This document shows positions 8,479 to 19,372 of a stretch of 64,000 nt of DNA, one piece after another. The position numbers and the translations under genes were made by a program. Location of the stretch: positions 1,178,001-1,242,000 of the forward strand of contig NC_018581.1 of NCBI RefSeq assembly GCF_000143885.2, read 5' to 3'. Numbering within the stretch: position 1 is the stretch's first letter; every line of letters starts with the position of its first letter. A model generated the notes under the pieces. It made no database searches. It saw only the letters and a program-made list of their open reading frames with translations, and was not told the DNA's origin. The DNA comes from Gordonia sp. KTR9 (lineage in GTDB: Bacteria > Actinomycetota > Actinomycetes > Mycobacteriales > Mycobacteriaceae).

Positions 8479-8769
8479 ACCTGCGCCGGCGCTCATCGTG
8501 TTCCTCTGCCGAGACATTTCTCTCGACCGATAGACCGTGACAGCGGCGATCACGACCGCCAGCACCGACAGAATGTCGGACTCGGTTATGCCGTGCTGGA
8601 TATTGAAGGACACCAGAACGCGACCCTCGATCGGCTGATTCCACAGCGCCCAGGCAACGCCGGTGGCCGCGAGGACCGCGGCCCCGGTATAGCTCGGCCG
8701 GGCCAGACACCAGGCACCGACAACAAAGAGCAGATTCATCAGCACGAGGGCGTGGAACGGGTCTGGCAT
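8449..8769 (-). CDS. Small membrane protein of unknown function
   Basis: About 106 residues with three likely membrane helices (residues 8-25, 28-43 and 65-82). I recognise no family. The ATG at 8769 is preceded in frame by a TTG, and the ATG is the natural choice. The C-terminal residues GGGFDKLNQQ are encoded by the dispersed CTGGTTGAGC repeat, so the repeat has either replaced or extended the original end. It is convergent with the GT39-like gene. The reading frame and hydrophobic pattern look real, but there is no functional clue. Confidence 0.5.
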   Translation of the reverse strand: MPDPFHALVLMNLLFVVGAWCLARPSYTGAAVLAATGVAWALWNQPIEGRVLVSFNIQHGITESDILSVLAVVIAAVTVYRSREMSRQRNTMSAGAGGGFDKLNQQ

Positions 8770-9079
8770 CAAGACAGTATGGGCATCGGGACTCCTCTGT
8801 GCTCGGTGGCTGGCACGGAGGGGGTAACTGCCCGGTCAACGGGTTGCGTCGCCCGACAAGACTTGAGAGGTCTGCGGCGCAAACGGGACTCTGATGCGGT
8901 AGGGCACGAGGCTCAGTTACCTGCGATCACGAGGACGTCAATGAGGGCGGCCAGGCAGGTCCCAATCAACTTCCATGCCCCGCTCGGGGCCAACTTGGCA
9001 ACATTTCTTGTCGCTTCGCTGGTGTGCTGGGATTTCTTGTCGCTCCAGGTCCGCTCGACCGCAGCATCCGTATGGAAAG
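8770..9079. other. Intergenic stretch without a supported gene
   Basis: About 310 bp between the small membrane gene and the end of the acyltransferase gene. A direct repeat ATTTCTTGTCGCT occurs at 9002 and again 28 bp later. A short minus-strand frame runs through it (to 8913) but has no protein-like pattern. I see no RNA gene or clear terminator. Confidence 0.5.
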
Positions 9080-10045
9080 TCAGAGCCCACCCAAGGCCAA
9101 GCGCTTCTTCCTGCGACGATCTACACCTAATAGGTACCGCGACAGTGATGTGAGGGCGAGCGTGAGAGCAGCGGCCCAAGGCAGGAGTAGAGCTGCTCCG
9201 AAGTCCACCCAGCTACCCGTCGGCGGAGTCCGCAAAAGCCACAAGACGACCGCGTGCGTCAGAACTACCATGAAACCGGCAGCGGCAAGTCTCGTTGTCC
9301 AATCGGCAACGCGTCCCTTCCAGCGAATCGCGTGCTCGGCGACCAGGATGAGCCCAGCTGAGATCGCCGCTGCGACGATCACGCTCAGTGCGGGTGTGCC
9401 GAAGTCTGCCTGTTTCATATCCATCGGTCCGCTCAGGCCAGAAATGATGAGTACTCCCGATACCAACAGTGCTGCGGCACCCAAGACAGCTGGACGCCGT
9501 ATGTGTTCCCTGACCGACCGAAAGGAAACTCCGGCAAGAACAAAGAGCGTCGCGGGAACTGCGACGCCAAGAGACAGCGGGAGTGCAGCTACCGCCGAGC
9601 TGTACGTGTAGCAGACGACGAGCCCGACAATTGAGAGTGCCCACGGTGTCCAACGTGGCAGGCGCTGCATTGATCGAAGCAGCACAGCTGCGAAGAACAG
9701 GGCTGTGACGAACCAGAATGCAGAGTATGGACGACCTAGCTCAGCGCCTCCCCACAGGATGTCGCCGATGAGCGGGGCCGGTTGTTTCGAGTCTCTGAAG
9801 ACCGAGAGGCCGACATATGGGACTGATATCAGTACGAGCCAGCACACGTACGGGACGAGTAGCGTGCGCGAACGTTTCCGTACCTCAGTTCCCAACGATC
9901 TGGTTGTCGTCCACAGGTACCCGGTAAGGAAGAAAAACAGAGGAACGTGCCACGTAAAGATCGCCTCACGGGTGAACAAGTTGTCCCAGACATGCCCGGC
10001 GACGATAGCAACTATTCCAAGAACGCGGAGCAGGTCTAAGGGCAC
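9080..10045 (-). CDS. Acyltransferase family 3 membrane protein
   Basis: A polytopic protein with about ten helices and the acyltransferase-3 N-terminal pattern: LLRVLGIVAIVAGHVWDN, where the histidine is the conserved active-site candidate, then WHVPLFFFLTGYLW. Such enzymes O-acetylate or otherwise acylate sugars of cell-surface polymers. The start is taken at GTG 10045 because the family motif begins only a few residues later. The frame remains open upstream, but a longer version would run into rmlA. It lies 32 bases downstream of rmlA on the same strand and is probably co-transcribed with it. Its base composition is less GC-rich than rmlB nearby. Confidence 0.82.
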   Translation of the reverse strand: MPLDLLRVLGIVAIVAGHVWDNLFTREAIFTWHVPLFFFLTGYLWTTTRSLGTEVRKRSRTLLVPYVCWLVLISVPYVGLSVFRDSKQPAPLIGDILWGGAELGRPYSAFWFVTALFFAAVLLRSMQRLPRWTPWALSIVGLVVCYTYSSAVAALPLSLGVAVPATLFVLAGVSFRSVREHIRRPAVLGAAALLVSGVLIISGLSGPMDMKQADFGTPALSVIVAAAISAGLILVAEHAIRWKGRVADWTTRLAAAGFMVVLTHAVVLWLLRTPPTGSWVDFGAALLLPWAAALTLALTSLSRYLLGVDRRRKKRLALGGL

Positions 10046-10077
10046 CGACCGACGTGAGGGAGCAGCATCGTGTGTGC

Positions 10078-10956
10078 TCAGGGGGCTTGCCTTCCTTGCG
10101 CCAGTAGCGACGAGAGATAGTGTCCGTAGCCGGATTTCATGAGCTTCTGAGCACTCGCAACAAGTTCTTCGTCACTGATGAAACCCTGTCGCCAAGCAAT
10201 CTCCTCGGGAGCAGCGATTTTCAGACCCTGGCGTTGTTCGACGGTGCGCACGAAGTTGCCGGCGTCGAGGAGGCTGTCGAACGTCCCGGTGTCAAGCCAT
10301 GCCGTTCCTCGGGGCAACACTCGAACGGACAGCTTGCCGCGTTGAAGGTAGTGCGCGTTGACGTCGGTGATCTCGTACTCGCCGCGGGCGCTGGGCTTCA
10401 GGTCGCGGGCGATGTCGACGACGTCGTTGTCGTAGAAGTACAGGCCGGGGACTGCGAAATTGCTCTTGGGCCTGGCAGGCTTTTCCTCAAGCGACAATGC
10501 GTTCCCGTCGGCGTCGAAGTCGACGACGCCGTAGGCCTCTGGGTTGGCGACCCAGTATGCGAACACCGCACCGCCGTCGATATCCTCGAACCCCCTCAGC
10601 TGACTACCCACTCCGGGTCCGTAGAAGATGTTGTCGCCGAGGACGAGTGCGACCGACTCGGTGCCGATGTGATCGGCGCCGAGAACGAAGGCCTGGGCGA
10701 GGCCGTCCGGGGAGGGCTGGGTCTTGTAGGTCAGGTTGATGCCGAACTGGTCGCCGTTGCCGAGCAGGTTCTCGAACGCCGGGGCGTCGTGCGGGGTGGT
10801 GATGATCAGGATGTCGCGGATCCCGGCCAGCATGAGCGTCGAGAGCGGGTAGTAGATCATGGGCTTGTCATAGACCGGGACGAGCTGCTTGCTCACCCCC
10901 TGCGTGATGGGGTGCAGCCGCGTGCCTGTGCCTCCGGCCAGGATGATGCCCTTCAT
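10078..10956 (-). CDS. rmlA: Glucose-1-phosphate thymidylyltransferase RmlA
   Basis: It makes dTDP-glucose from dTTP and glucose-1-phosphate, the first step to dTDP-L-rhamnose, in the cytoplasm. The N-terminus has the nucleotidyltransferase signature GGTGTRLHP, followed by [25 protein letters not shown] and the RmlA-type [11 protein letters not shown] near the end. At 292 residues it is the standard short homotetrameric form. In mycolic-acid bacteria, rhamnose is also needed for the arabinogalactan linker, so the gene may serve the wall as well as exopolysaccharide. It is divergent from rmlB across a 125-bp AT-richer gap. rmlC and rmlD are not in this window. Confidence 0.95.
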   Translation of the reverse strand: MKGIILAGGTGTRLHPITQGVSKQLVPVYDKPMIYYPLSTLMLAGIRDILIITTPHDAPAFENLLGNGDQFGINLTYKTQPSPDGLAQAFVLGADHIGTESVALVLGDNIFYGPGVGSQLRGFEDIDGGAVFAYWVANPEAYGVVDFDADGNALSLEEKPARPKSNFAVPGLYFYDNDVVDIARDLKPSARGEYEITDVNAHYLQRGKLSVRVLPRGTAWLDTGTFDSLLDAGNFVRTVEQRQGLKIAAPEEIAWRQGFISDEELVASAQKLMKSGYGHYLSSLLAQGRQAP

Positions 10957-12086
<1,130 letters not shown>

Positions 12087-12611
12087 ACCACACGCACGGA
12101 CCATGAATATGTCACACACTGTTCACCTGCCGTTGCCGATTAGAGGCGACCTCCCGGTGAGCATTTACTTCGCGGGCCCCAAGAAATATCTAATGCGCGC
12201 TGACGTTTCCAATACGTGATCACGAACACACGTGACTGAAGTCCGAGCCTGCCGAATGCGTCCCTATTTTGCAGGCAGCACCATTTTGCTGTGCTGCCGA
12301 TGGCCGTTTGGGTGACGCGCGACGGTCGCGAAAAACCGATTCGCGAGCATAAGGGCAGCTCATGCCTCCTTCTGAGGACCCTCCAGCTCGCGCGTCAGGA
12401 GGATGCTGGCATGACTGTTGCGAACAAGTAAATCAACCGAGTACGCACCTCGAACAGGCAAATTAGCGGTGCGTGGCCGAGTTGTCAGTGTGATCGAAGT
12501 GAAATAAGCTCGCCGCACAGGACGTGTTTTCAAGGGTGCAAATCGTTCTCGTGTGGCGTTTGGGGAGTTCGCCTTTTCCTTCAGTATTACGGGGTTGTTT
12601 GGAGGTGGGCA
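12087..12611. other. 525-bp intergenic region, probable promoter of the first polysaccharide locus
   Basis: No convincing gene on either strand. GC is clearly lower than in rmlB. A hairpin GGCAGCAC / GTGCTGCC (12274-12281 with 12291-12298, nine-base loop) could end rmlB transcripts. The last 200 bp probably hold the promoter for the + strand locus starting at 12612, but I cannot fix -10/-35 boxes with confidence. Confidence 0.5.
12274..12298. terminator. Hairpin downstream of rmlB, possible terminator
   Basis: A perfect 8-bp stem (GGCAGCAC with GTGCTGCC) with a nine-base loop, about 190 bp after the rmlB stop. There is no T-tract on the + strand, so terminator function is uncertain. Confidence 0.3.
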
Positions 12612-14129
12612 ATGGCCGATCGTCAAGCCTACGAACGGCCAGTGCGTAGCGCTGGCCGCCGCAGTCAGCGGCTCCGGTTTGTCGATCGTGCACAGGACCG
12701 TTCGCGCTCTTGGATGCGGACGTACCTGATGCGGGTGTCAATCTCTGATGCTGCGATAGTCGGTCTCGCGGTAGCGGTGGCTCAGCGGGTCCGATTTGGT
12801 GCCGATGGCGCCATGACGCCGAATGGTGCGGTCGGTGCGCCCGCGATCTACGTCTCCGTAGCGCTGGCAGTTGCGTGGCTGTTTGCCCTCCGCGCATTTC
12901 AGAGCCTCGACCGCCGCATCATCGCATCCGGTTCGCAAGAATATAGTCGGGTCGTTAGTGCGTGTCTATCGGTCTTCGGTCTGCTCGCGATGTGCGACCT
13001 TCTGTTCAAGCTCAACATCGCTCGAGGATTCCTCGCCCTCGCCTTGCCGATCGGCACGTTCGGGCTAGTGCTGTCCAGGTGGCTGTGGCGACGAGTTCTG
13101 CTGGTCCAGAGGCGCAGGTCAGAGAATCTGGAACGCGTCTTGGTCGTTGGCACGCGGAGTTCTGCGGTGCCTCTGATGGAGCGCCTCGTAAAGCATCCGG
13201 AACTGGGCTACCGCGTTGTCGGTATCTGCCTTCCCGAGCGGAGTGGACGGCCTCGTCTGATGGCGGTCGGCGACATGCAGGTGCCTGTCCTTGGAACCTT
13301 CGACGAAGTATGTGACTCGGTTGCGGATTCGGGAGCTACCACTGTCGCAGTGACGTCCGCGGAAGCGTTGGGGCACGACGCTATGCAAGCCCTTTCGTGG
13401 GATCTCGAAGGACTCGATGTCGACATGATCGTGTCTCCAGGCGTCACCGATGTCGCCGGACCTCGTGTCATGGTGCGACCGGTCGCAGGTCTGCCGTTGC
13501 TACACATCGATAAGCCTCGGTACGAAGGTGCCAACCGCTTTCGCAAAGCCTTTGTAGACAGAGTCGGTTCGGCGGCAATCCTGTTGGCACTGGCTCCGCT
13601 CTTCTTCGCGGTGGCTGTGGCCATCAAGTTGGACTCGACAGGTCCTGTCTTCTACCGCGCGACACGGGTCGGAATCAACAACCGGCCATTTCGGATGTGG
13701 AAGTTCCGATCGATGGTTGAGGACGCAGACAAGCGCAAGTCGGAGCTCATATCGCTGGATGAGGGCGCAGGTGTGCTCTTCAAAATGCGTGACGACCCAC
13801 GTGTAACAAGAGTGGGTGCCTTCATCAGGCGATACAGCATCGATGAGATACCGCAATTGCTGAACGTGCTGGGCGGCACGATGAGCCTCGTCGGTCCGCG
13901 CCCGCCTCTGCCCGAGGAGGTCGAGCAGTACGACGGACGGGTGGCGCGGCGAATGCTCGTCAAGCCCGGGATGACTGGACTGTGGCAGGTGTCCGGACGT
14001 TCCGACCTGTCTTGGGAAGAATCCGTGCGGCTAGATCTCTCGTACGTCGAGAACTGGTCGATTATGCAGGACGCCCTGATTCTGTGGCGAACCATCCGTG
14101 CGGTGCTTCACAAAGACGGAGCGTACTGA
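12612..14129 (+). CDS. Polyprenyl-phosphate sugar phosphotransferase (priming glycosyltransferase, WbaP/GumD type)
   Basis: It starts a repeat unit by moving a sugar phosphate from a nucleotide sugar to undecaprenyl (or decaprenyl) phosphate. Four membrane helices span residues 40-170, a Rossmann-like CoA-binding domain (VLVVGTRSS) follows at about 178-300, and the catalytic bacterial sugar transferase domain fills the last 200 residues. There [26 protein letters not shown] and [17 protein letters not shown] are the family signatures. The ATG at 12612 follows GGAGG. It is the first gene of the + strand polysaccharide locus. A close paralogue heads the second locus (43628-45148), so each locus has its own primer. 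Confidence 0.92.
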   Translation: MADRQAYERPVRSAGRRSQRLRFVDRAQDRSRSWMRTYLMRVSISDAAIVGLAVAVAQRVRFGADGAMTPNGAVGAPAIYVSVALAVAWLFALRAFQSLDRRIIASGSQEYSRVVSACLSVFGLLAMCDLLFKLNIARGFLALALPIGTFGLVLSRWLWRRVLLVQRRRSENLERVLVVGTRSSAVPLMERLVKHPELGYRVVGICLPERSGRPRLMAVGDMQVPVLGTFDEVCDSVADSGATTVAVTSAEALGHDAMQALSWDLEGLDVDMIVSPGVTDVAGPRVMVRPVAGLPLLHIDKPRYEGANRFRKAFVDRVGSAAILLALAPLFFAVAVAIKLDSTGPVFYRATRVGINNRPFRMWKFRSMVEDADKRKSELISLDEGAGVLFKMRDDPRVTRVGAFIRRYSIDEIPQLLNVLGGTMSLVGPRPPLPEEVEQYDGRVARRMLVKPGMTGLWQVSGRSDLSWEESVRLDLSYVENWSIMQDALILWRTIRAVLHKDGAY

Positions 14130-14210
14130 GCGATGGGCGCTCGATTAACGTTTTCACCCACGCCCGAAAACCTGAACGATACCCACGAAAGGTGTAGTGG
14201 CTCAGAAGCA

Positions 14211-15650
14211 ATGGACGTTCGAGTCCTCAGTGTAATGCTCCCGGTCGTGCTTCTGTTTGCATCGTGTGCATCGCATGACACAAGGGAGACGGTTCAAGCG
14301 CAGATGCTTGGGGAATCGGGACATGGCTTCGTAACCGACAGCATCGGTTTGTCTATCGAATCCTCCACGCTCGCCGGCGATGGCAAGGCACTCCAGACAC
14401 GAAAGCTTGTCAGTCTGTTCGAGGACTTTCGTCCGGGAATGGTCTTGCGGATCGGGGGCAACACTTCGGACCAGATGTTCTGGACGTCGAAAGGTGAGTC
14501 GAAGCCGACAGACTACGGTTTCACCGCCACTCCGGCGAGTTTGAACAAACTCGCGGAGCTGACCAAGCAGCTTGGGTGGCGTGTGGTGATGGGCGTCAAT
14601 CTCCGGGCCCGGGACCCTCAGCGCGCTGCCGACATGGCCCGGCACGCCCGGTCCATCTTTGGAGACTGGCTGACAGCGATCGCCATCGGCAATGAACCCA
14701 ACGTCTATTACCCGTCGAACCCTCCCTTCGGCACCTACGCGAGCGACGTTCGTAGGTACACGAACGAGATCCGCTCGGCTGTACCTGACGTCGCGATTCA
14801 GGCGCCGGACGCTAGCGGCAACAGAAGTGACTTCATCTGGAGCAGCGCGTCGCAATTCGCTCGGTTGCCTGCTGCAGTGCCGGATGTCTATGCTTCGCAT
14901 TTCTACGGCGCGCAAGGATGTGACACCGGGTCGATGCTCCCACGTGCGTTGTTCACAGAGTTCGCGGATGAGAGAAGGAAGTCCTCGCTCGATAACATCT
15001 ACCACGCGGCGTCGCTGTCAAGTGCGCCGAAAGTAGTTCTTTCAGAGGTGAACTCAATCAACTGCGGGGGAATGGCAGGCATAAGCAACCGGCTCGCAGG
15101 TGCACTCTGGATGCTTGACTTCGCCTTCGATGCGGCGACGCAAGGGTTCAACGGGATCTATTTCCATGGAACGATTACTGACTGCATCGCTTACTCGCCA
15201 GTTTGTGTCGCCGATGACCGTGCGATAAACACGGCGGATCCGTTCAAGGCGTTGTTCATGCTGAATCGCATGGCCAACGGTATGGCGATGCTATCGGTTG
15301 CGCCCTACGTGTCGAACTCGAACATTCGACTCTACGGATTGCGAGGCCGAAACTCCCTTGTTCTTATTGCGATCAATACTGGGGAGGGCAACGGCGACTG
15401 GGTCGACGTCAATGTCGACCTTCCCGGGTCCGACTTCGTTGAGCTGACCGCCACAGAAATATTTACCAAAGATGAAACATCAACTGACGGAACAAGGCTC
15501 GCCCGAAAAACATCGATGGACGGCGTGCCGCCGGATCTCGACAGGGAATGCGCATCCGGTCCGGGCGACAGTGAGCCGGTGGCTACGGCTCGCGTTGCCA
15601 GTCGACCGGCATCAGCAAAAGTCCTGTTTTTCTGTGAACGCAACGACTAG
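14211..15650 (+). CDS. GH79-like glycoside hydrolase lipoprotein
   Basis: A predicted lipoprotein (signal about 1-20 with LFASC lipobox) attached to a (beta/alpha)8-type glycosidase domain of clan GH-A. LRIGGNTSDQMFW near the start is typical of GH79 (heparanase and beta-glucuronidase group). The acid/base glutamate is E162 in IAIGNEPN and the nucleophile E279 in VLSEVNS. A beta-domain follows. The start at 14211 places the signal peptide first; the frame extends 26 codons upstream without signal character. It sits between the priming enzyme and UDP-glucose dehydrogenase, so a substrate containing glucuronic acid from the same polymer is plausible, for trimming, release or length control. Substrate specificity is inference. 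Confidence 0.78.
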   Translation: MDVRVLSVMLPVVLLFASCASHDTRETVQAQMLGESGHGFVTDSIGLSIESSTLAGDGKALQTRKLVSLFEDFRPGMVLRIGGNTSDQMFWTSKGESKPTDYGFTATPASLNKLAELTKQLGWRVVMGVNLRARDPQRAADMARHARSIFGDWLTAIAIGNEPNVYYPSNPPFGTYASDVRRYTNEIRSAVPDVAIQAPDASGNRSDFIWSSASQFARLPAAVPDVYASHFYGAQGCDTGSMLPRALFTEFADERRKSSLDNIYHAASLSSAPKVVLSEVNSINCGGMAGISNRLAGALWMLDFAFDAATQGFNGIYFHGTITDCIAYSPVCVADDRAINTADPFKALFMLNRMANGMAMLSVAPYVSNSNIRLYGLRGRNSLVLIAINTGEGNGDWVDVNVDLPGSDFVELTATEIFTKDETSTDGTRLARKTSMDGVPPDLDRECASGPGDSEPVATARVASRPASAKVLFFCERND

Positions 15651-15701
15651 CGACCAGTTCCAAGGGCTGGTCCCGACCAAGGCATTGAGAAGGGAATTCG
15701 G

Positions 15702-17006
15702 ATGAGGATAGTTGTCTTCGGACTCGGTTACCTCGGCGCGACGCATGCTGCCTGTATGGCCGAACTCGGGCACGAGGTCCTGGGCATCGAGCTGGATGAC
15801 TTCCGTAGAGAAGAACTAGCCCGGGGTGAGGTTCCGTTCTACGAGCCCGGTTTGCCTGACCTGGTCCGGAAGCACCTGGAGTCAGGACTGCTAAGGATAT
15901 CCGCGAGCTACGAAGAGGCTGCGGAGTGGGGCGGGGTGTATTTCATTGCAGTCGGAACACCGCAGCGTAAGGGTGAGTACGCTGCTGATCTCCGCTACGT
16001 GGAAAGCGTGGTCGAGAGCTTGGTGCCACTGTTGACCACGGACGCACTCATTCTCGGCAAGTCCACGGTGCCCGTCGGAACGTGCGAACGCCTCGCAAAC
16101 CGAGCTCAAGATTTGGCCAAAGACGACGTCACCGTCCACCTCGGCTGGAACCCCGAGTTCCTTAGGGAGGGCCATGCGATTGACGACACGCTTCGGCCGG
16201 ACCGGATCGTCGTAGGCGCCGAGCGAGGAAGTGAACTCGAAAGCGCGGCGCGTGAGGTATATGCCCGGATGATCGAGGCGGGCACGCCTTATATCGTGAT
16301 GGATCGTCAGAGTGCCGAGATGGTCAAGGTCGCTGCCAACTCATTTCTTGCAACCAAGATCTCGTTCATCAACGCGATCGCCGAAGTCTGTGAGGCCGCC
16401 GGTGCCGATGTGACCGCCGTGGCAGACGCGATCGGCCATGACGACAGGATCGGGCGCAAGTTCCTCAACGCCGGACTCGGTTTCGGTGGTGGGTGCCTGC
16501 CAAAAGACATCAGAGCTTTCATGGCGCGGGCAGGCGAGCTCGGTGCCTCGGAGGCGTTGTCGTTCCTGAGGGAGGTCGACAACGTGAACATGCGTCGTCG
16601 GAACCGCATGGTGAACCTGACGAAGCGTTCATGCGGCGGTTCACTTCTCGGGAAACGCGTGGCTGTACTCGGCGCGGCCTTCAAGCCAGAGTCTGACGAT
16701 GTAAGGGATTCACCCGCACTGAACGTCGCCGGCCAGCTGCAGCTCCAGGGCGCGTCAGTTGTGGTCTACGACCCGAAGGCAAATCAGAATTCGAAGCGAC
16801 TCTTCCCAACCTTGGACTACGCGGAGACCGCTCGTGACGCTTGTATGGACGCAGATGTGGTCGCGGTGCTGACGGAATGGAAAGAGTTCCGTTCCCTGAA
16901 GCCTGTTGATCTGAACTTGATCGTGCGGGGTCGGACCATCATTGATGGCCGGTTGTGTCTTGAGCAGTCTGTGTGGGAGGCGGCCGGTTGGTCCTTCCTC
17001 CGCTGA
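15702..17006 (+). CDS. ugd: UDP-glucose 6-dehydrogenase family protein
   Basis: It oxidises UDP-glucose to UDP-glucuronate with two NAD. The N-terminal Rossmann motif is FGLGYLGATHAACMAELG, followed by VGTPQ, GKSTVPVGT, NPEFLREG, and the catalytic cysteine C265 in GFGGGCLPKD. The C-terminal UDP-binding domain includes GAAFKPESDDVRDSP. The length of 434 residues is normal. GDP-mannose 6-dehydrogenase has the same fold, but the position next to a GH79-like gene fits UDP-glucuronate. The ATG start is immediately followed by the NAD motif. It implies an acidic polysaccharide from this locus. Confidence 0.88.
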   Translation: MRIVVFGLGYLGATHAACMAELGHEVLGIELDDFRREELARGEVPFYEPGLPDLVRKHLESGLLRISASYEEAAEWGGVYFIAVGTPQRKGEYAADLRYVESVVESLVPLLTTDALILGKSTVPVGTCERLANRAQDLAKDDVTVHLGWNPEFLREGHAIDDTLRPDRIVVGAERGSELESAAREVYARMIEAGTPYIVMDRQSAEMVKVAANSFLATKISFINAIAEVCEAAGADVTAVADAIGHDDRIGRKFLNAGLGFGGGCLPKDIRAFMARAGELGASEALSFLREVDNVNMRRRNRMVNLTKRSCGGSLLGKRVAVLGAAFKPESDDVRDSPALNVAGQLQLQGASVVVYDPKANQNSKRLFPTLDYAETARDACMDADVVAVLTEWKEFRSLKPVDLNLIVRGRTIIDGRLCLEQSVWEAAGWSFLR

Positions 17007-17050
17007 GCGCCAGTCGGAAAGAAACGCACGGAATCGGGAATCGAAAAGAT

Positions 17051-17962
17051 ATGCAGTTCGATAGTAGTGATGATGGGCGGTCGAGGTTTCGACGTGCTGT
17101 CGGCGGTGTCAAGTTCCGTGTTCAGAAGCAGTCCTTGTTGACCTGGATCAGGATCACCAACAAACTGCCGCTGCGGCGCTCCGCGCTGGGTGACGTCGGC
17201 GCTCCGATCGTCAGCCTCACCAGCTACGGGGATCGCGTCGCCATGACCCACTTTGCGATCGAGTCGATCCTGAGGGGGAAGCTGCGGCCATCGCGGATCA
17301 TTTTGTGGGTCGACGATCAGAAAACGGTTGACTTTCTACCAAGACAGCTTAAGCGTTTGCGGCAGGCGGGCCTCGAGGTCCGTGTCGCTGACGGTGGCTC
17401 GGGTCCGCACACCAAGTACTTCGACGCTCTGGCGCTCGCACTCGCGGACGGTGTCCCGCTGGTGACGGCGGACGACGACACTGTGTACCCCGCCGACTGG
17501 CTCCACAGACTCTTTGCGTACTACCTCGGACACCCTGACGGGGTTGCCTGTTACAGGGCCCGCCGCGTGGTTATCGATACTTCTGATCGGGACAGCGGGC
17601 CACGACTGACCCCCTATTCACAGTGGCCGCTGATCAAGGACTCGTCTGTGTCCAATCGGAACTTTGTAACCGGGGTGTCTGGTGCTCTGTACCCCGCCGA
17701 ACTGATGCGGGCACTCGTTGCCCGTGGCACCCAGTTCGAGGAACTGTGCCCCAAAGCAGACGATGTGTGGATCAATCACACCGCGCTCCAGGCGCAGATT
17801 CCGATCCGCGTGGTCGACGGTCGCAGTCGAGACTTCATCTCTCTCGAATCCACTCAGGCAATTGGGCTGAAACACGCGAATGTGATGCAGGGAGGGAACG
17901 ACGCGCAGATCGCCGCGACGTACTCGGAGCTGGACCGGAAGCGGTTGGCCGGCTCTTCATGA
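17051..17962 (+). CDS. Glycosyltransferase with DDD motif
   Basis: The protein resembles a capsule-locus glycosyltransferase group: VSLTSYGDRVAMTHFAIESI at about residues 56-75, then ILWVDD and a metal-binding TADDDTVYP around residue 142. It likely adds a sugar to the lipid-linked repeat unit on the cytoplasmic side. The ATG at 17051 is preferred to an in-frame start at 16973 because the longer version would overlap ugd by 34 bases and has no family-like sequence. The stop overlaps the flippase start (ATGA). The donor sugar is unknown. Confidence 0.72.
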   Translation: MQFDSSDDGRSRFRRAVGGVKFRVQKQSLLTWIRITNKLPLRRSALGDVGAPIVSLTSYGDRVAMTHFAIESILRGKLRPSRIILWVDDQKTVDFLPRQLKRLRQAGLEVRVADGGSGPHTKYFDALALALADGVPLVTADDDTVYPADWLHRLFAYYLGHPDGVACYRARRVVIDTSDRDSGPRLTPYSQWPLIKDSSVSNRNFVTGVSGALYPAELMRALVARGTQFEELCPKADDVWINHTALQAQIPIRVVDGRSRDFISLESTQAIGLKHANVMQGGNDAQIAATYSELDRKRLAGSS

Positions 17963-19365
17963 CTGTGCCCAGGACCGAAGTGGTTGAGGACTTCGAAGCC
18001 ACCGCCGCTCGAAGGCCCGGGCGAGACGTTGGCCGAAGTATCGCGATCGTCACGTTGGGGAATCTGACGCCGCTGCTAGCGTCGCTTGTCACGGCGCCTC
18101 TCTTGGCCCGTGCCCTTGGTGCGGAGGGGCGCGGTCTCGTCGCTGCTGCGACGGCCCCGCTGCTGGTAGCGTCAGCTGCGCTCACGCTCGGAATGCCCGA
18201 CGCTGTGACGTACTTCGTCGCGCGTCGTGTGCGAACACTGCGAACCCTCGGCCTCGGGTTGTTGGTAGTGTGCATCGCCGGTCCACTTGGTAGTGCGCTG
18301 ATTGCATCGCTGTCCCACAACCTGGCCGGAGACCATCCGGACATCAGTGGGTTGATTTCAACGGTTGGCCTGATGCTCACACCGGCCCTCGTTGCACTCG
18401 TGGTCCGTGGCTATGCCCGGGCATTACAGGCATGGTTCCTTGTGGCATCCGACCAATGTCTCGCAAGTGTGTTCCGCGTTGGCGCGCTTGGGGTTCTCCT
18501 CGCGACCGGTAGCTTGACGATTGCCTCAGCCGCGTGGGTGCTTGCGATCGGCAATTGCGTGGGGATCATCGCCTATCTCGGATTGCTGGGGAGGTACCGC
18601 AGGCGGTCCCCGACCCCGGACTCGGATCTGGCGGTAGGACGGCATGCAGCACAGCTGACACGTTTCGGCCTCGGTGCCTGGATTGGATCAGCTGCTGGGG
18701 TGGTCCTTGCGAGGTTGGACCAGGTCCTTTTCTTGCCGTTGTCGTCAGCAGAGCAACTCGGTATTTACATTGTTGCAGTGTCATTGGCTGACATGGTTCG
18801 AACTTTCAACGCCGCAGTCAGGGATGTGGTGTTCTCTGTTCAGTCGGCGCAGAATGACGACGAGAGCCTCGGGCGAGCCGCACGGCTGTCGACCATAATC
18901 ACTGCGGGAGTGGGCGTTACTGCAGTGCTGGTGGGGTGGGGGCTTGTCCCGTTGGCGTTCGGACCCGAGTTCGCTTCGGTCACCGCAGTTCTTGCGGTCG
19001 TGCTCGTCGGTACCGTCATCGGAAACCCAGGATCGGTTGCTGCAGCCGGTATGACGGCTCGCGGGCGCCCGATCTTGCGAAGCATCGCGATTTTGTCGTC
19101 CGTTGTGCTGAATATCGTTCTGCTGGTGATACTTCTGCCGACTATGGGTGCAATGGGCGCCGCGATCGCGTCGATGGTGGCCAACGCGATCTGTGGCTTG
19201 TTCGTTCTGGTTCTCGCCTACCTAGTGTTCGGCATGAAGCCGGCTATGTTCCTGCGGATTCGACGAGATGACTTCGTTTTCCTCGGCCAGAAAGGCCGCG
19301 AGTTCGCGAAGCGCGCAATTGTCGTTGTACGAAAGCGCCACAACGCAGAGTACTCAGGAGGCTGA
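17959..19365 (+). CDS. Wzx-type oligosaccharide flippase
   Basis: A 468-residue polytopic protein of the MATE/PST superfamily with about 12 to 14 helices. The first helix region SIAIVTLGNLTPLLASLVTAPLLARALG is the usual Wzx opening. It should move the finished lipid-linked repeat unit to the outer face of the cytoplasmic membrane. The ATG at 17959 overlaps the upstream stop by four bases, and the frame extends upstream only as an out-of-context reading of the previous gene. Surrounded by glycosyltransferases, its role in a Wzx/Wzy pathway is clear. Confidence 0.88.
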   Translation: MTVPRTEVVEDFEATAARRPGRDVGRSIAIVTLGNLTPLLASLVTAPLLARALGAEGRGLVAAATAPLLVASAALTLGMPDAVTYFVARRVRTLRTLGLGLLVVCIAGPLGSALIASLSHNLAGDHPDISGLISTVGLMLTPALVALVVRGYARALQAWFLVASDQCLASVFRVGALGVLLATGSLTIASAAWVLAIGNCVGIIAYLGLLGRYRRRSPTPDSDLAVGRHAAQLTRFGLGAWIGSAAGVVLARLDQVLFLPLSSAEQLGIYIVAVSLADMVRTFNAAVRDVVFSVQSAQNDDESLGRAARLSTIITAGVGVTAVLVGWGLVPLAFGPEFASVTAVLAVVLVGTVIGNPGSVAAAGMTARGRPILRSIAILSSVVLNIVLLVILLPTMGAMGAAIASMVANAICGLFVLVLAYLVFGMKPAMFLRIRRDDFVFLGQKGREFAKRAIVVVRKRHNAEYSGG

Positions 19366-19372
19366 AGCGACA

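Noticed and set aside
8913..9179. Short minus-strand frame of 88 codons
   Set aside because: Overlaps the acyltransferase end, no ribosome site, no recognisable pattern.
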